Below are positions 11,413 through 25,732 of a stretch of DNA of 64,000 bases, piece after piece. The stretch is from positions 15,880,078 through 15,944,077 of the forward strand of contig CM057169.1 in assembly GCA_029962745.1 (NCBI GenBank), read 5' to 3'. Made by a program: the position numbers and the translations under genes. Positions within the stretch are counted from its first letter, which is position 1; each line of letters begins with the position of its first letter. The stretch is from Echinometra lucunter (Eukaryota > Echinodermata > Echinoidea > Camarodonta > Echinometridae). The notes below the pieces were generated by a model. The model did not search any database, was not told the origin of the DNA, and saw only the letters and a program-made list of their open reading frames with translations.

Positions 11413-14400
11413 CTATGAAAAACAAAAGGAATACGAAAAAAAATGAAAATGTTTTTTGAAATGATCATCTGATGAAATATGAATTTAAACCAACAACTCC
11501 CCGACTTCAAGTTTTAAAAAGGGGGGGGGGGTGGTTCTCATAATTTTCACAAGTTAATTTGTTCAAAAACTTATGCACTCTCTCTACGGATATTTCAAAA
11601 AAAGGGAGGGGCCTCTTATTTGTGTGAACTGAAGGTACGCTGAATGGGTTTTTAAAGGACGCACATTCCTCATGTGTCCACCACAGTTCCATCAATGCTT
11701 TAAAAACAGTTTCTCACCCACCTGTAAAGTATTCAAGGAACTCCTGCTCCAGTTTGAGCGCCCTCTCGTACGTCTTGCGAGCCTGGTCCTCCGAGACCCT
11801 CCTGTTCATCTCAATGATGGATTCTATTGACTTGGGCTTGAGGAAGATAGCGATGGGGTAGAGCTGGGCCACCTGGAGGCGTTTGATGGCGTTGCCGCTC
11901 ACATCTAGGATACAGTGCTTGCCCTGGGACAGCAAAATTGATGTGAGAATTAGAACAGACAAGTGTATTTTCCATGTAGGAAAGTTGGTTAAGTTTGCAT
12001 TTTCCTGCAAAAACAAGACTCTTATGTTCACATGTGTTGTATCGGGGGGGGGGGGGGGGGGTGGGCAAGGGGTTTTTATGTCGTGGGCATGGGAGACACC
12101 AAATGATGGAAAAAAAAATCAACTTGCAGAAAAGAGAAAAGACAGAGACATGTACTTCTTGCCCTTGGAACACAAAAGTGAGAGGGGGGTGGGGTGCAGA
12201 CAAAAAAAAAATTTTTGTCACAGAGAACATTAGAGTAATTCATATGCAAACTAGGTCAAAAGAGCAAAATGAGAGTTTTAATATTACCTTTTCTGAGACC
12301 TCCTTGACGGATGCTACGCTGGTTCCATACAGGTTCTCGTTGTACTGACCGGCTTCGATGAACAAGTGATTCTGGATGTCCTTCTCCATCTGTTCCCTTG
12401 ACTCCACAAAATGGTAATCCCGACCGTCAACCTCGTGAGGTCTCCTTGCTCTTGTTGTATCTGAAAAGAAAGGTGAAATAAAAAAATGTTATTTTCCTTC
12501 TAAGAAATTAAGGCAGTGACAGAATTGTTTGTTTCACTCCACTTATAACCATTAAAAAATTCTGCTGAGACAATGAAAGAGATCATATACCGTGATTAAA
12601 CTTTTGCGCTAAGCGACCCAAGAACAAACATGTATTTGCTGGTTCTCATATTCGCGTTGCACAATTACTCACTCGCAAAAGTGCAAGATTTGATTTGATA
12701 TTTCAACGCAAATGAAATCATGCTAATATTTTCGCGAGTTCTAGAATTCGCACTTGCCGATAAAAGCGCAAAATCTGCAAAAATGAATGTACTGCGAATA
12801 TTTCTGCACTTACTGTAACTGACAGAGGAAGAATTCATATCAAATCCAGTCAGATTTTCCATAAGGAAATTATTGTTTGTATTAAATCTTATTATAATAT
12901 GTGCAATTACAAGTATGCAGACTGCTGGGTCTTATTTTATTAAATAAGAAAGCATATCTCTAACAAGACTGTTGTGAAGGCTCATAAATTTAAACCCTTG
13001 AGCATAAATTCAAATGTACATGTACACGTATATATCTATTTTTATTGTAATAATTATTTCATGTTCCAATTGTTTTTTATTTTATCAATTATTTCAATGT
13101 TAATTAATATTGTTCAGTTCTTTGTCAATTAATTTTGCGTATTGTTATCTGTAAACTGAACATTTTCAGCTCTCCAACTGCTTGTTATTTTCTTTTCAAT
13201 GAACCGAAGAATGAGTGAAATACGGGAATGGAATCTATTCATGCAGATTTCCGATTAATTCCTTTCCATATATGTAGAGGTATGACGGAGCACATATCAA
13301 TCTATAGCGATTGCATGTAAGATTCAAAAGTACGTCTCCATATATCAAAATATACATGAAAGTGATACCCCCAAAGTGTAAATATTATTGACAGTTTGTC
13401 ACTCCCAATCTAGTCACCATGTTAAACAATATACTTTAGAAACCATAAAAAGAAAAGTTAGATCCTGGTTTGTCATCTTTTATTTCTCTAGGAAAGTGAA
13501 ATGAAAACTTATGTCTACCAAGCTTTAAGTCGTTTTGTATGATTGAATACTCACGTGGTACACAGCTTCCAAATTCATCAGGCATTTCGGAGATGAGATC
13601 ATCGTTAACTCTGTCTTTACCAGGTCCAAGTATGATGACAGGCCTTGTGTATTTGACTGCAAATAAACACAGAAAATATAAATATAAATTATTCATTTCA
13701 TACTACTAAGATTTGTATTTCCAACATGTTCTGTATTATGATCATTTTATGGTAATAAAGTTAAAGTTTGTTTCCTTTCATTCTTTCATTATTCATTCAT
13801 TCATTCATTCATTCATTCATTCATTCATTCATCTATCCATCCATCCATCCACACATTCACTCACTCCATCATTCATTCACTCATTCATTCATTCATCCAT
13901 CCATCCATTCATTCATTCATTCATTCATCCATCCATCCATTCATTCATTCAATCATTCATATTAATCTGGTGTTTGAAAAAGTTTAAGGATACACATATG
14001 CATGGAATTCCAGCTAATACATGCACTTCGTAACTTCAAAAGGAATGAATACTGCCATAACCTTAGCAGATCATGCCAAAATGTGAGCCTGTGCCAAAAA
14101 TCTTTAAAATACCCCCGTCTGATATTTTTCATTACATGACAGCATTCTCTCCATATACAGTTCCACGTATTCTTGCTGGACATCCTTTGATAAAAAAAAA
14201 ACCCCTCTTCAACATCACAGTTTATCTTCAATGGACATCAAGACCCCCCCTTCCAATCCCCCCCCCCCCCCCTCAGTCATAACCTTACCACAAAAGGTAA
14301 GAGTATGGTAAAGTAAATGCATGTCAAAGGCAAAATCAACCTCATGGATACTTACTTTCTTGTTGGACGACTGCTTCATATGAAAGAATTATCTCCTCAT

Positions 14401-17400
14401 TCCCTGTTAAAAAATAAATAAACATAAAAAATCTCAGATTAGTATATTTTTATGAGCTTAACCTGTAGATAATGATATGATATTCAATAGACTCTTGTCT
14501 GGGTTTAATGTTTCTGGTTTAGTATTCAACAATTTAATCCATTCCTGACATAAAGTCATGTGTGGTTTGGCCCAATAACTTTTGTTGCAGAGCCCTATAA
14601 AACATACCAAATACATGAGCAGAAAAAGTAATAAATTGTTCACATACTATGCCCATATGGGTTGCATCAGTATTTGTTGTTTGATGCTGTAAGTTTTAAA
14701 GTGGTGATGCGATGAAAATTTCAAAATTACTGTTATTGGCAACTTTTAACTTTCTGTTAATTCATATTCTTTACAGGTACATGTACATGACTTTTCATAT
14801 CAAGAAATATGTAACAATAAAAGAAAAATATGAGTGTTGCCAATTTAAAGCAGAAAAGCTGATCAAATTAGGCTTTAAATGATTCCTGTCATGAATGGGT
14901 TAATACATTGTCTACATTTCAATGTATTGTATTTTTCTCTTTGAAAGTAAGACTTCGAATACTCTACAACTGATAGAGAAACATCACCACCTGCAGCTAA
15001 CATGCACGTTTTTGATATCACTTTCATATATGAACAAATACCAGTCAAACATGAGAGAGGAAGATGAAATCTTTCCTTACTGCAGAGCCCAACCTGACTT
15101 TTACTTTCTCTCACTGACATAACTTTATAATCTCTTCTTCAACATTTGACATCTTTACTGCCTATACTTCAAAAAAATAATCCGCATTATACTCCCTGAA
15201 ACATTATGACAACAATAAAAAGACCAAAGTAATACCAGCTTAATAACTACTACATAAGGCTTCATTATTCATGTCACATGTCATGAAAGTATCACAACGG
15301 CTCAACTGTTGCCAATTTGCAAAGATTAATCAGACATAAATCACACATTAATCATGTTTATATGTCTGATTTCTATACATGTATTTTCAAAAATAGTATT
15401 TCAGCCCTCGGTGAACAGGCATAAAAACTAATACATTAGCTGTCAATTTACAGAGATTATGCTAAGATTAATCACTAGGGTAATTACGGTCTTGTGTGAC
15501 TGAGTACATATCTACTTACTGTAGCTACTCTCGCTATCACTGGCATTGGACGTGAAGGCTGCATAGAGGTGAAGAAGGAGATATGAACTTGTGCTTTAGA
15601 CAGTTAAAAAAATAAAGTTACCGTGCTTCTGAATATCCCAAACACATTTATACTGACATTAAAGTGTAACAATCACTAAAAAAATACTTCTCGTATAGCT
15701 AGTACACACGTATGAAATCCCCCCCCCCCCCCCCCCGAGAAGTTTGAAGAAAATAAGATCACAATGTGCAGAATCGATTAACAGTTCGATTCTGTAAATG
15801 GCCTAATTCATGGATGCGAATACTTATGTACACTAATCGCTTTCAAGCATTTGGATCAAAAGTTCCAATTTTTCATACTGTCACACCAATGCAGTTTAAC
15901 TTCCATTCCATTCTTAGTCACTTTCATGTTAACCCATAGCAGTACAGAGCTTTCTTGAGGTCTAAATCAATCATCTGCAATCCTCAAATTGGCAACAACA
16001 GTTATAATTTTCCACTCTTACACAGTGTGAAAAATTAGATATGGATATAACAAGAACCAAAATGAATTATGATTCTAAAATTTAATCAGAAAATGCCAAT
16101 TTGAATACGGAAAGAGTGATTATGTATTATTCACTGTGTTGCCAATTTAAAGAGTTTAATGATTAGTTACAATTAAGCTGCTGTAATTCAAGAATGCCAC
16201 ATCATACAGCATTGGGAATGGACTCAAATTTTTCAGTGAAGTTTTCTCTTTCTGTTCATGTATAATGTGTAATGCTCAGCATTCTGGACCAACGAATACT
16301 GCAAAAGTGTCTCCTAAAGGAGACGCTGTACCTCTATGGGTTAACTGAGAATAGATTTGACAATATCTTTTGATTGAAGTAATATCTGAAGCTCATATGT
16401 GAACATAGTCAAGTGACATGGAACTCATTAGGTTTAGAGCAAAATGCTTTTGGTGATTGGAACACTTTAATGTGACCATATATTTTTGCACCCTATATTT
16501 CAACACTTTGTACACAGGTCAGAAGAAAGAGGTTGTGAAACACAGAGGTGATTGAGTTAAAACTATGATCTTTAAGACTGTTATAACAAATACATATTCA
16601 TATCATGATTTTAAGTCTACCATTACGCTGAACAGTGAATGCAAGTAAAATGTATGAGCAGTCATGTGCACATTAACCACAACTTGCATTCACTTTGGAA
16701 AATTGAAACAGATTGTTCTTAATGGCTAGTTAGTGGGGGGGGGGGAAATGAATAGTATAAATACATGCTAATGATGCATAACAGACACATTAACATAACA
16801 TGCAACTTGACAATGAATGTGAAAATAGAATAACACATTCCGCAGGGGGTGAGTAATAAGATATTTGTGATGAAAACATAATGCATAATATATTGGACCA
16901 CAGTGAAAGTGAAAAGTGATATTGAAATTGTATTCCATGCAAGCTGAAAACTGGCAGTGACATACATGTACACTGTACAGATGTTTAAACTTGAGCCAAA
17001 GCTCTGGACCCCGTTGCATAAAACTTACCATGAATGGTAACTCTGCCATCAATGTTAACTACCACGCTAACGGTGCTCAACAGCCAATCAAATTCCAGGT
17101 TTCCATGGAAGTTACCATTGATGATAAAGTTACAATCAATGGTAAGTTTTATGCAATGGGTCCCTTGGTGATGTATTTGGGGAAACAAGTCTCTACTATA
17201 ACTATTGCCGCTCCGAAAGAAATACATGTGTACTGCATCAGCATTCAAAGTCAAGATGAAATGAATACAAGCGAGATAAACACGAAATGCGTATGAGTGG
17301 GTGGATTCATGAAATGATTCTAGAGACAAGTGTTATGAAGTTGGTCAGTGATTACAGATGTTATGAGATGTTATGGGGCTAGACATTGTATCATGTTTGT

Positions 17401-20400
17401 GCCCTGGCCAACTCTCATGACAGAAAATTTGATTTAGGACATGTCCTATCTAATCATTCACAAAAATCGAGTGCAAATTTTTTTTTCCTTTTCCTAAATG
17501 TGTGTGTGATGTACACTCTGTATGTAACACAATGTTAATTCAGACTATCATATGAAATTCATTAAAATTGTTTACAATGTTTGCAGTGCTGTAGGAATGG
17601 ATGACTTTGACTTTGTTCATAACATTCCTGGAAATTTCAGATTTTCCTTGTAACAAATTGCAAAATGTTTTATATATAAGATAAAACTATAGATTTTTGT
17701 GATGCATCAAGTTGAAGCATGTCATACATCTTAATTCGATATCATGAGAGTCCCGTTAATGCTGCGTTCTATGACTGATTATTATTATTATTAACCTGGC
17801 GGAGAAGATGTTGACACTATAACGGAAGATGACACTACAGGCGAAGCAGTTAAAAAGCAAGAAATGAGGAAAGAAAGAAAGCAATTATTAAGCAAATGCA
17901 AAAGATTAAAAGACAACATTCCAGATGCAAATCACACAAGTAATCCCTTTTTTCCCAACAAAGAAAGAGTAAGGAAAGCAATATAATGTAGTCGGTAAGA
18001 TCCAATGAAGAGTCCGAAACTTTGAACGAGAAATTAGAAGCATTAGTTGATGTTTGAAGTGATGAACATATGAAGCATATGTTAAGTAAGATGGAAATTA
18101 TGAGAAGAAATTCTCAAAGTTACAAAAAAAAAAAAGAAGAGAATTATACATAAGTGGCAACTGCAGCAAAGCATTAAAGCAACTAACAGTGACATTTTAC
18201 TTAGAAATCTACATGCAATTGCTAAATATATCTGGCCTCTTTGTTTTCAAGCAGTGCATATCTTTAAAAAATAAACCAAACACAAGCATTTCATACAATA
18301 CATGAAATAAGTTGTTATAAAACATGCGAAACTTAGCAGCATCATGCACATTTGTCTTCGATATCTCTGTCAAACATCCTGAATTAGTACGGTACATACT
18401 GACTGTGACATTTTCTCTCTCACAAAGAACCAATGCTTGATATTTTGTGCACCTTTTCATTAACCCATTCGTGAAAGAGGTCCACATTTTGTGGTTTGGC
18501 CTTATAACTTTTGATGCAGAGCCCTAGAAATCATTCCAAATACATGAGTAGAAAGAGCAAAAATTTCTACACAAACTGTGCCCATTTTGGTTGCATCAAT
18601 GTTTTCCGTTCAATGTTGAAAAATTTTAAAATGAAAATAAGCATTAAAATCCTTAAAATGGCAATGCAATGGAAAATTTAAAATCACCATTTTCCTCTGC
18701 AAATTGGCAACTTTTTGAATTCTCTTCACACTTTTTGCCAATTTATATTTATTTCAGATACATGACTTTTTATTTTAAAAATGTAGCAATAAAAGAAAAA
18801 TTTTGGTGTTGCCAATTTGAAGAATAAAAGCTGATCAAATTAGGCTTTAAATAATTCCTGTCACGAATGGGTTACAAAAAAACAATTTGTTTCTACTATT
18901 TCATAATAAGGTCCACCTCGCATACACCTCCGAAGCAAAGTTCTAGTCATGGGCCTGTACTGAAGCCCCTATGAATGACCCAGTATTTGTGCCACTGTTT
19001 CTGGAAAGTTGCGGTTTATCATAAAAGTTGATCTTACGGATGCTATTGTAACAAACGTTTCTTACGTTCTGGATCGCTTGTCTCCTGATCGCTGTCTCGG
19101 TTTTTCTTGAATTTCCTGAAGAAACCTTTCTTGCCTTTGCTATTTACAGTTCCCTGGAAAGCAAGAGAAATCAACATTATCAACAAACACTAATCCACAT
19201 ATATGGGGCTACAACATCTATAGTGATAATCCAAACTTCAATCAAATCATTTCAAAAGTCTTCTTTGTAAACTCTCCAGAAACCTTTTCTTCTTTTCATT
19301 TTAAGAATTTTTAATCTAAATTTCAGATATGGTGTCCAGGAAAAACACCAAGCAAACAAACAAACAACCCCCCCCAAACATAGCTATTTTAAATGATCTT
19401 GTTAACCCCTTGGTCACAATATGATTTCAGTATTCTGATACCATATTGATAGCAAGTACTGGTCAATATTGGCTAAATAAGATGGGGAGAATTGTCGCTG
19501 GAGCATACATGTATGTTGCGTCATTTGATTTGCCTGCATCATGGCCAAATTTCTTACCGCTTGCTCGCTGATGTTGTTCGTGCCCTTGTTACCGACGAAT
19601 TTGACGTTCCGTAACCTTGCCTTCTCTTTCCTCTCCACTCTGCAAATGAGGAATATTATAAAAATGATTATGTTTCTAACAGGAAACATAAAAACATCTT
19701 CTAGAGAATGCATTCATCTAGAAATAAATATCATACGGATGTAAGATTTCCACTCAGCTTCTACCAGATGAGCCCAAAACAGAAAAAGTGTGAAAGTGAG
19801 AAGATGAATATGCACATGGAGAAAGTTCTTTGTAGATAAGACAGTTTAGATAAGACAGGTTCTGTTTCCTTTTCTTTTATTTTATAGTGAGATAGAACAA
19901 GCTGTTTTAATATGGATATACGAAGTATAGTTGAATTTATTTTCCCTAGAATTCTCTTTTGAATTACAGAACTCACATTATCCATGATAGGTTTGTGAAT
20001 AAAAGCTGGCTTTCATGCATTTGACTACTGATATGTCAGACAAGTCTTGCGCAACATATTAATCTAATTTGATCAACATGTGACAAACTGAGAGAAAGAT
20101 CCATTGAATACTAATAAATACTGTGCATTAGAGTCTGTTGCATCCCAAAAGCATTATAATTACCCAAAATCATAGAATAGTAGATTAAAAAAATGACAAG
20201 GATGAGAATCATAAAATGTTGCCAGCAATTTTCACAAATCTTAAGAACAAACAAACAAAAAACAAACAAAATGAATGATAACAAAGAAGAGGGTAAGTTG
20301 ACCGACCTCCTTTTGCTTGGAATGATGCCGATTTCTCCCTCCTCTCCGTTGGGGAGGATGTGACGTGCCTGCCACCACTCATCGTCGCTGGCGTTGGTCA

Positions 20401-23400
20401 CATGAATGATGTCACCAAAGTCAAAGCTTAGCCCCTGACTGGGGAGACCACTGTCCCTGCTCTTATCATAGTCAAACAGGGTCCTGTGGATGAATTTAGA
20501 AAAAAATAATTACAAAAAAAATTCAATATGGAAATATCAAGATTTAGTGTAGTTCAAGTTGTGAAAAAGTAACTAAGGATAGGAAATAAATGTCTTTCTT
20601 GTCTTCAATGCTTTAGAAACAATGAGAAAATGTTGCCAAAGTAAAGTTTTTGGGGTTGGATCCAAATTGCTGCATGAATATGGGGGTGGGGCGGGGGGAG
20701 GGCACAATAACAAAACATAGTTTTGGTGTCATTTTCAGAAAGAATTATATTTGAAATGGATTCAAACAGAATTTTTGAATACCCGACACCTCCGGAAGAT
20801 ATAAACTGAAAATTACGGGGACTGGGTGAGCCAAGACTTCAATTATGATTTATGATAATATATTAAAGTAGTGGACGTATTTGTAAACGATCTATGTACA
20901 TGTACTCCTTCTAAACTATCACATCCAGCGATAATTTTCTACACCTCCATGTAAAAATACACGCTCAGAAATACCTGCCCCATATGCACACCTACCTGAC
21001 AAATAATGTCCTCTTAGCTGACGTCCTTAGACTGCCAGTGGGACTAACAGAGTTCTGCATCATCTCCTCTCGCAATGACTGAATCTTAGCTTCAAAACAG
21101 TTGTATTCTGAAATGAAAACATTGACAAAGTTTGAGTCCAACTGTCTGAAATGCCGTTCCATCTCCATACTCAGTACTCAGTAGACTTTTTAATTAATTT
21201 ATTCAAATGTATTCAAAATGTATGGGTGTTTCTCCAAATCCTTGGTGACAAAAAAACTATTCACTTCAGCTGGAGTTTGTGGAATTACCTCTATACATGT
21301 ATTTGGAATCCACCTCATGTTTGAGTTTTGTTGCTATATCAGGAATTCCCCAGGCAAGTGCTCTTGTTTAAGAATAAATCAAATACACTTTCAAGTGTTT
21401 GTTTCATAGGCAGGCCAATTGTAGTAAAAAGTAGTGAATTCAAAATATTTGCGCTGACAGATACTTCTAACTCTACTTGCCTGGAGACGGTTATTTTGTT
21501 GACATCATTCAGTTTTTCCAAATAGCTTGGTTCTTTTTTTTTTTCAACTGATCTCATACACTGTATGTAGTTTAATTGTCATTGGTCTGACAAGTCGACA
21601 CAAAGGCCAGAAGGTTGTCAAAGAAAATTTTTCTCTAGTAATAGTCATCAAAATTCAACACATTATGAAATAACTTATCTAAAAGTAATTTCGAAAACAA
21701 AGTTCATGAATTATAGGTGAGTTAGCTTCTGTAATTTGCTCTCAATGTTTGCCAGTTAAGAGACATATTTGCTACATTAACAATGCCTTCATATTCTAAA
21801 GACATTGAAGGTTGGGAAAAACAAACTTTATGTGAAAGAAAGGAATGTGAGAGCCTTGAATGATTTGTAAAGGCTTTGGTCTAAGGAAACAAACCCCATT
21901 GTCAAAGGTGAATGTTTACAAGGCTAAAATACATGATCTCTAAGAAAAAAAGCCCTGAATCTAAGAATTATCCTTATCAAATGGCTTGTTTGAATACAAT
22001 ATGAAACAGGGTATTATCATAATATACAATGCACCAAACTAGCACTCTTGATGACGAACAAAATCTCACTCAATGTACACATACTTGCTTATGATAATAT
22101 CAAACATAATGTATTGTGTTGACTATATGAAGGAGCATATGGTGTGTACTGGTCTTTTTTCTTTTCATGAAAGGAACTTAAGGAATGTTGTTTTTGCCAT
22201 ACACTGTGCATGTACATTGTTTTCAGTTACTATGCATGCTGTTTAATAAATTAATACAATTAAGCACATTTTTAAAATAGTTTATTTGCACATATACAAT
22301 TATGGCACACAATAGATCAAATTCCTGCATTTCGAGCATAATTTTGAATGGCATGCATGGTTAAATTTATACAAAGGGTGAACCTTTAAAAAAACAATGA
22401 AATTTGTTGTCAAAAGGCCACTTTAATCACACTATGAACATGACGGACAAAGAAAGCGGACAAAATAAACAACCTCTCATTCTACCCTTCACAGTGGTTC
22501 TGGTAGTCAAAAGAACATCCCTTCACAGCTAGTTTGTTTAATCATGTAGTTCCAGGTGAATATGCATGTGACACCTGTTCCACATATTTCAGACAATAGC
22601 AGTGAAGGGATGTTCTTTTGACTACCAGAACCATTGTGAAGGGTAGAATGAGGGGTTGTTTATTTTGTCCGCTTTCTTTGTCCGCCATGTTCACAGTGTC
22701 AGCTTCTGACTGGCTGTTTAATATGTAATCCGATCCTTAAAATAGTTTTTTACAAATGAGGTAATTTTTTTTTTTAAATTCATGAAAGTACAAATCAAAT
22801 GTACGACTGTCGAACTGTTATTGAACATACTGGTGTTGAAATTTGATGGGACTATTTGTTTTTTTTATTGATTGGCCTATGTGGTCTTTTATTTGCATCC
22901 ACAATGAAAAAAAACATACATTGTATAACACGGTAAAATAAAATTTCATACCTCCCATCCAATGTGTTATAATACATCGAAACCAGGTTTGTTTATACAC
23001 TGCTATGTACACAACATTAAAATTCTTGTTTATTTCAAAAGGGATTTTTTTGATCAACTAAGCTGTTGGTATACAGATAACATGGAATAAAGTCCACAAT
23101 TTATTTCAGCTGACACTGAATTGCACTAAATTCCTCTACTGAAAAGCCTCTTAGATTTCTTGATAATCTCACCAATTCAAAGCCCAAGATACAACATACT
23201 GATACATGGTAGGTGGAACTAATCGAAGATACATCTATATACTTTACATGTTAAATAGAAATAAACCATTTCTACTCGAATCATAATTAATTCCTAGTTC
23301 ATGATTTTATAATAGATACTCAACATCCTTAAAAACCTTCAAATCCAAGTTGAAAACTGATCCCTGTGGAGTGTGGACATCACTTGACACAAGGATATAT

Positions 23401-25661
23401 GAAACTCCTCAAGACTGTCATTTCTCTTTATTTTTCATGTGCGCCTCAAAAAGGAAGTTTACTAGATAGACGGAGCCACGCATATGCTTATTTAATATTA
23501 TCAATTACCAAACAGTGGAGAGTAAGATGGGTATTAATCCAAGGTAGTACAGAGTGCTCAGAAGGGCTAAAATGATCAGTTTTTCCTCCTCAAATTGGCA
23601 ACAATTATTTTCATTTTCTACCCCCACATACTTTGGAAAAAACAATCTTCACTGAAAATGGTCCCAAAATTGTCAGTAATTTTTTCCCCCTATTTTTGCT
23701 CATGTATAATGTCTAATTCCTAGCATTCTGGTCCAAATATACTGCAGTCACTTAAAGTGATTACACAATGGTAATTTAAAATTTTTTTTTATATATGATC
23801 GACAATAGAATCATAAGAAGAATAACATTAAAAATTTGATGATTTTCAATCGAAATCAATTCATTTTGGCTAATTTTCTCATAAAAAGTCAAGAGTTGAC
23901 CAAAAAATTTGAGTATGAGGTATGACGTCAAAGTGGGTACCCAGCTTCGCGCATTGCAGCTGTGCTGCACGCTAGACTGTACAATATGTATTATACCTTG
24001 CGCGCATTTTGCTAGAATTGCGCGACATGGTACACACTTTGACGTCATTTTGACGTCAAAGTGGTAATACCCAGTTGAAACTGGGTCACAGCTGAGGGGT
24101 CAAAAATACCCTGAAATCTTACCACATTTGGGGGTTTCCTTGGCAACATGACTTAAAAAATTTTTTTAGGCAGATGATTTTCTGCTAATGAAATCATGCT
24201 CTTTTAAATGAACTAACAATGTTTCAGCATTGGGTACCCCCTTTATGACATTTTGCATCTAATGTACATGTAGCTATCAACAAGCAATACATGAGTAATG
24301 TATGGCACTGATGTTCTTGAGCAAACAAACTACATTGCTCTTTTATAGTAAGTTAATTATCATGCTATAGGCATATTAATAACAGCATGTGCATGCGTGT
24401 TTCCAAAAAAACCTAAGAATAACAAAAATACATGATTTATTTCCTGAGAGGCAGAATGCTATAAACTCATACACTGAAACATATATGTTATACAGATTTA
24501 ATGTCCTTTCCTGCTCTCATGCATGCTGCCGTAATGCTGAATTTCCATATCGAAAACTAAATCAATATTCTTGATAAATAACTGACAATTCATCAACGTA
24601 AAGTTGCTACAAATTACACAAATGCTTATATTTCTGATATCTTAATGACATCCCGGTACAGCCCTTGTAAGAAAGTATATGGTACCAATGGTACTTTTGA
24701 TGGTATACCGTCAAATTACCATGGTTTACCATGGGTATCGTGCTCCTTTTTTTTTTTTTTTTTTTTACAAGGGAAAGAACTTACTAGTAATGTAAATCCA
24801 GTCATAACACAGTTGAAGTAGATTTCATTGTACATGTACTTGTACTTCAGAGTTGTTAGTATCAATCAGTCCCTGCAGTCTCCTATTGATATATATCACA
24901 CACGACACAATAGTTCCTTTCAATAAAATTACAATTGGAATTCCAATCATTTAGAAGTGATTTTCACAGGCCACTGCAGCTAGTAAATTCACGTCCTGCT
25001 CACAGTGCAACAATATACACAGCTGATGAATCTCTCTGTGTCCCGTGGCATGGAGCTAACCCAAGTTGATTTCAAGTCAATTTCCAAGAAGAATGAGAGT
25101 CAATGTGTAACATACATGGCAAAGATTCTCACGGTATGGTACCCTTCTGTGTACATTTCATGTCAGTTTCCAAGAAGAGGAAGAGACACGGAGAGAGGAG
25201 AAAATTAGCCCGTTCATGAATAGCACAGCAGATCATCTGAATGCGCTTCTTATTCGACTAAATCGCTCCGCTGACATTTCTGTTCCGGAGACGATTAATG
25301 ATCACGGAAGCCCACTCAACGGTTTAACATCATGAAACCCACTCACTTGAGAATGCAGATCTATCGTAAATGTTCCAAGCCATTGAAAATGAAGTGCAAC
25401 AACGAGATCGCAGACACAGTGGGTGAGTGAGCGAGGAAGAGAGAGAGAGAGAGAACAAGAGAAGCTATTGCAATGTATCCAGTAGGCAAACGCTATTGTT
25501 CACTTCACATTTAGCTTGAAGAGTAAACACTAGTTGGCGATTTGATTTCAAATAGCTCATTCAGACTTCAGGGCAAAGGGCAATGGAGTATTACCCACAT
25601 CTTCTATTGAATAATTTGGGTACATATGACTTGATAACAATGTGTGCCTCTCTCTCTCTCC

Positions 25662-25732
<71 letters not shown>

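Noticed and set aside
13713..14033. His/Ser/Phe/Ile repeat frame
   Set aside because: Translation of the (ATTC)n tetranucleotide array.
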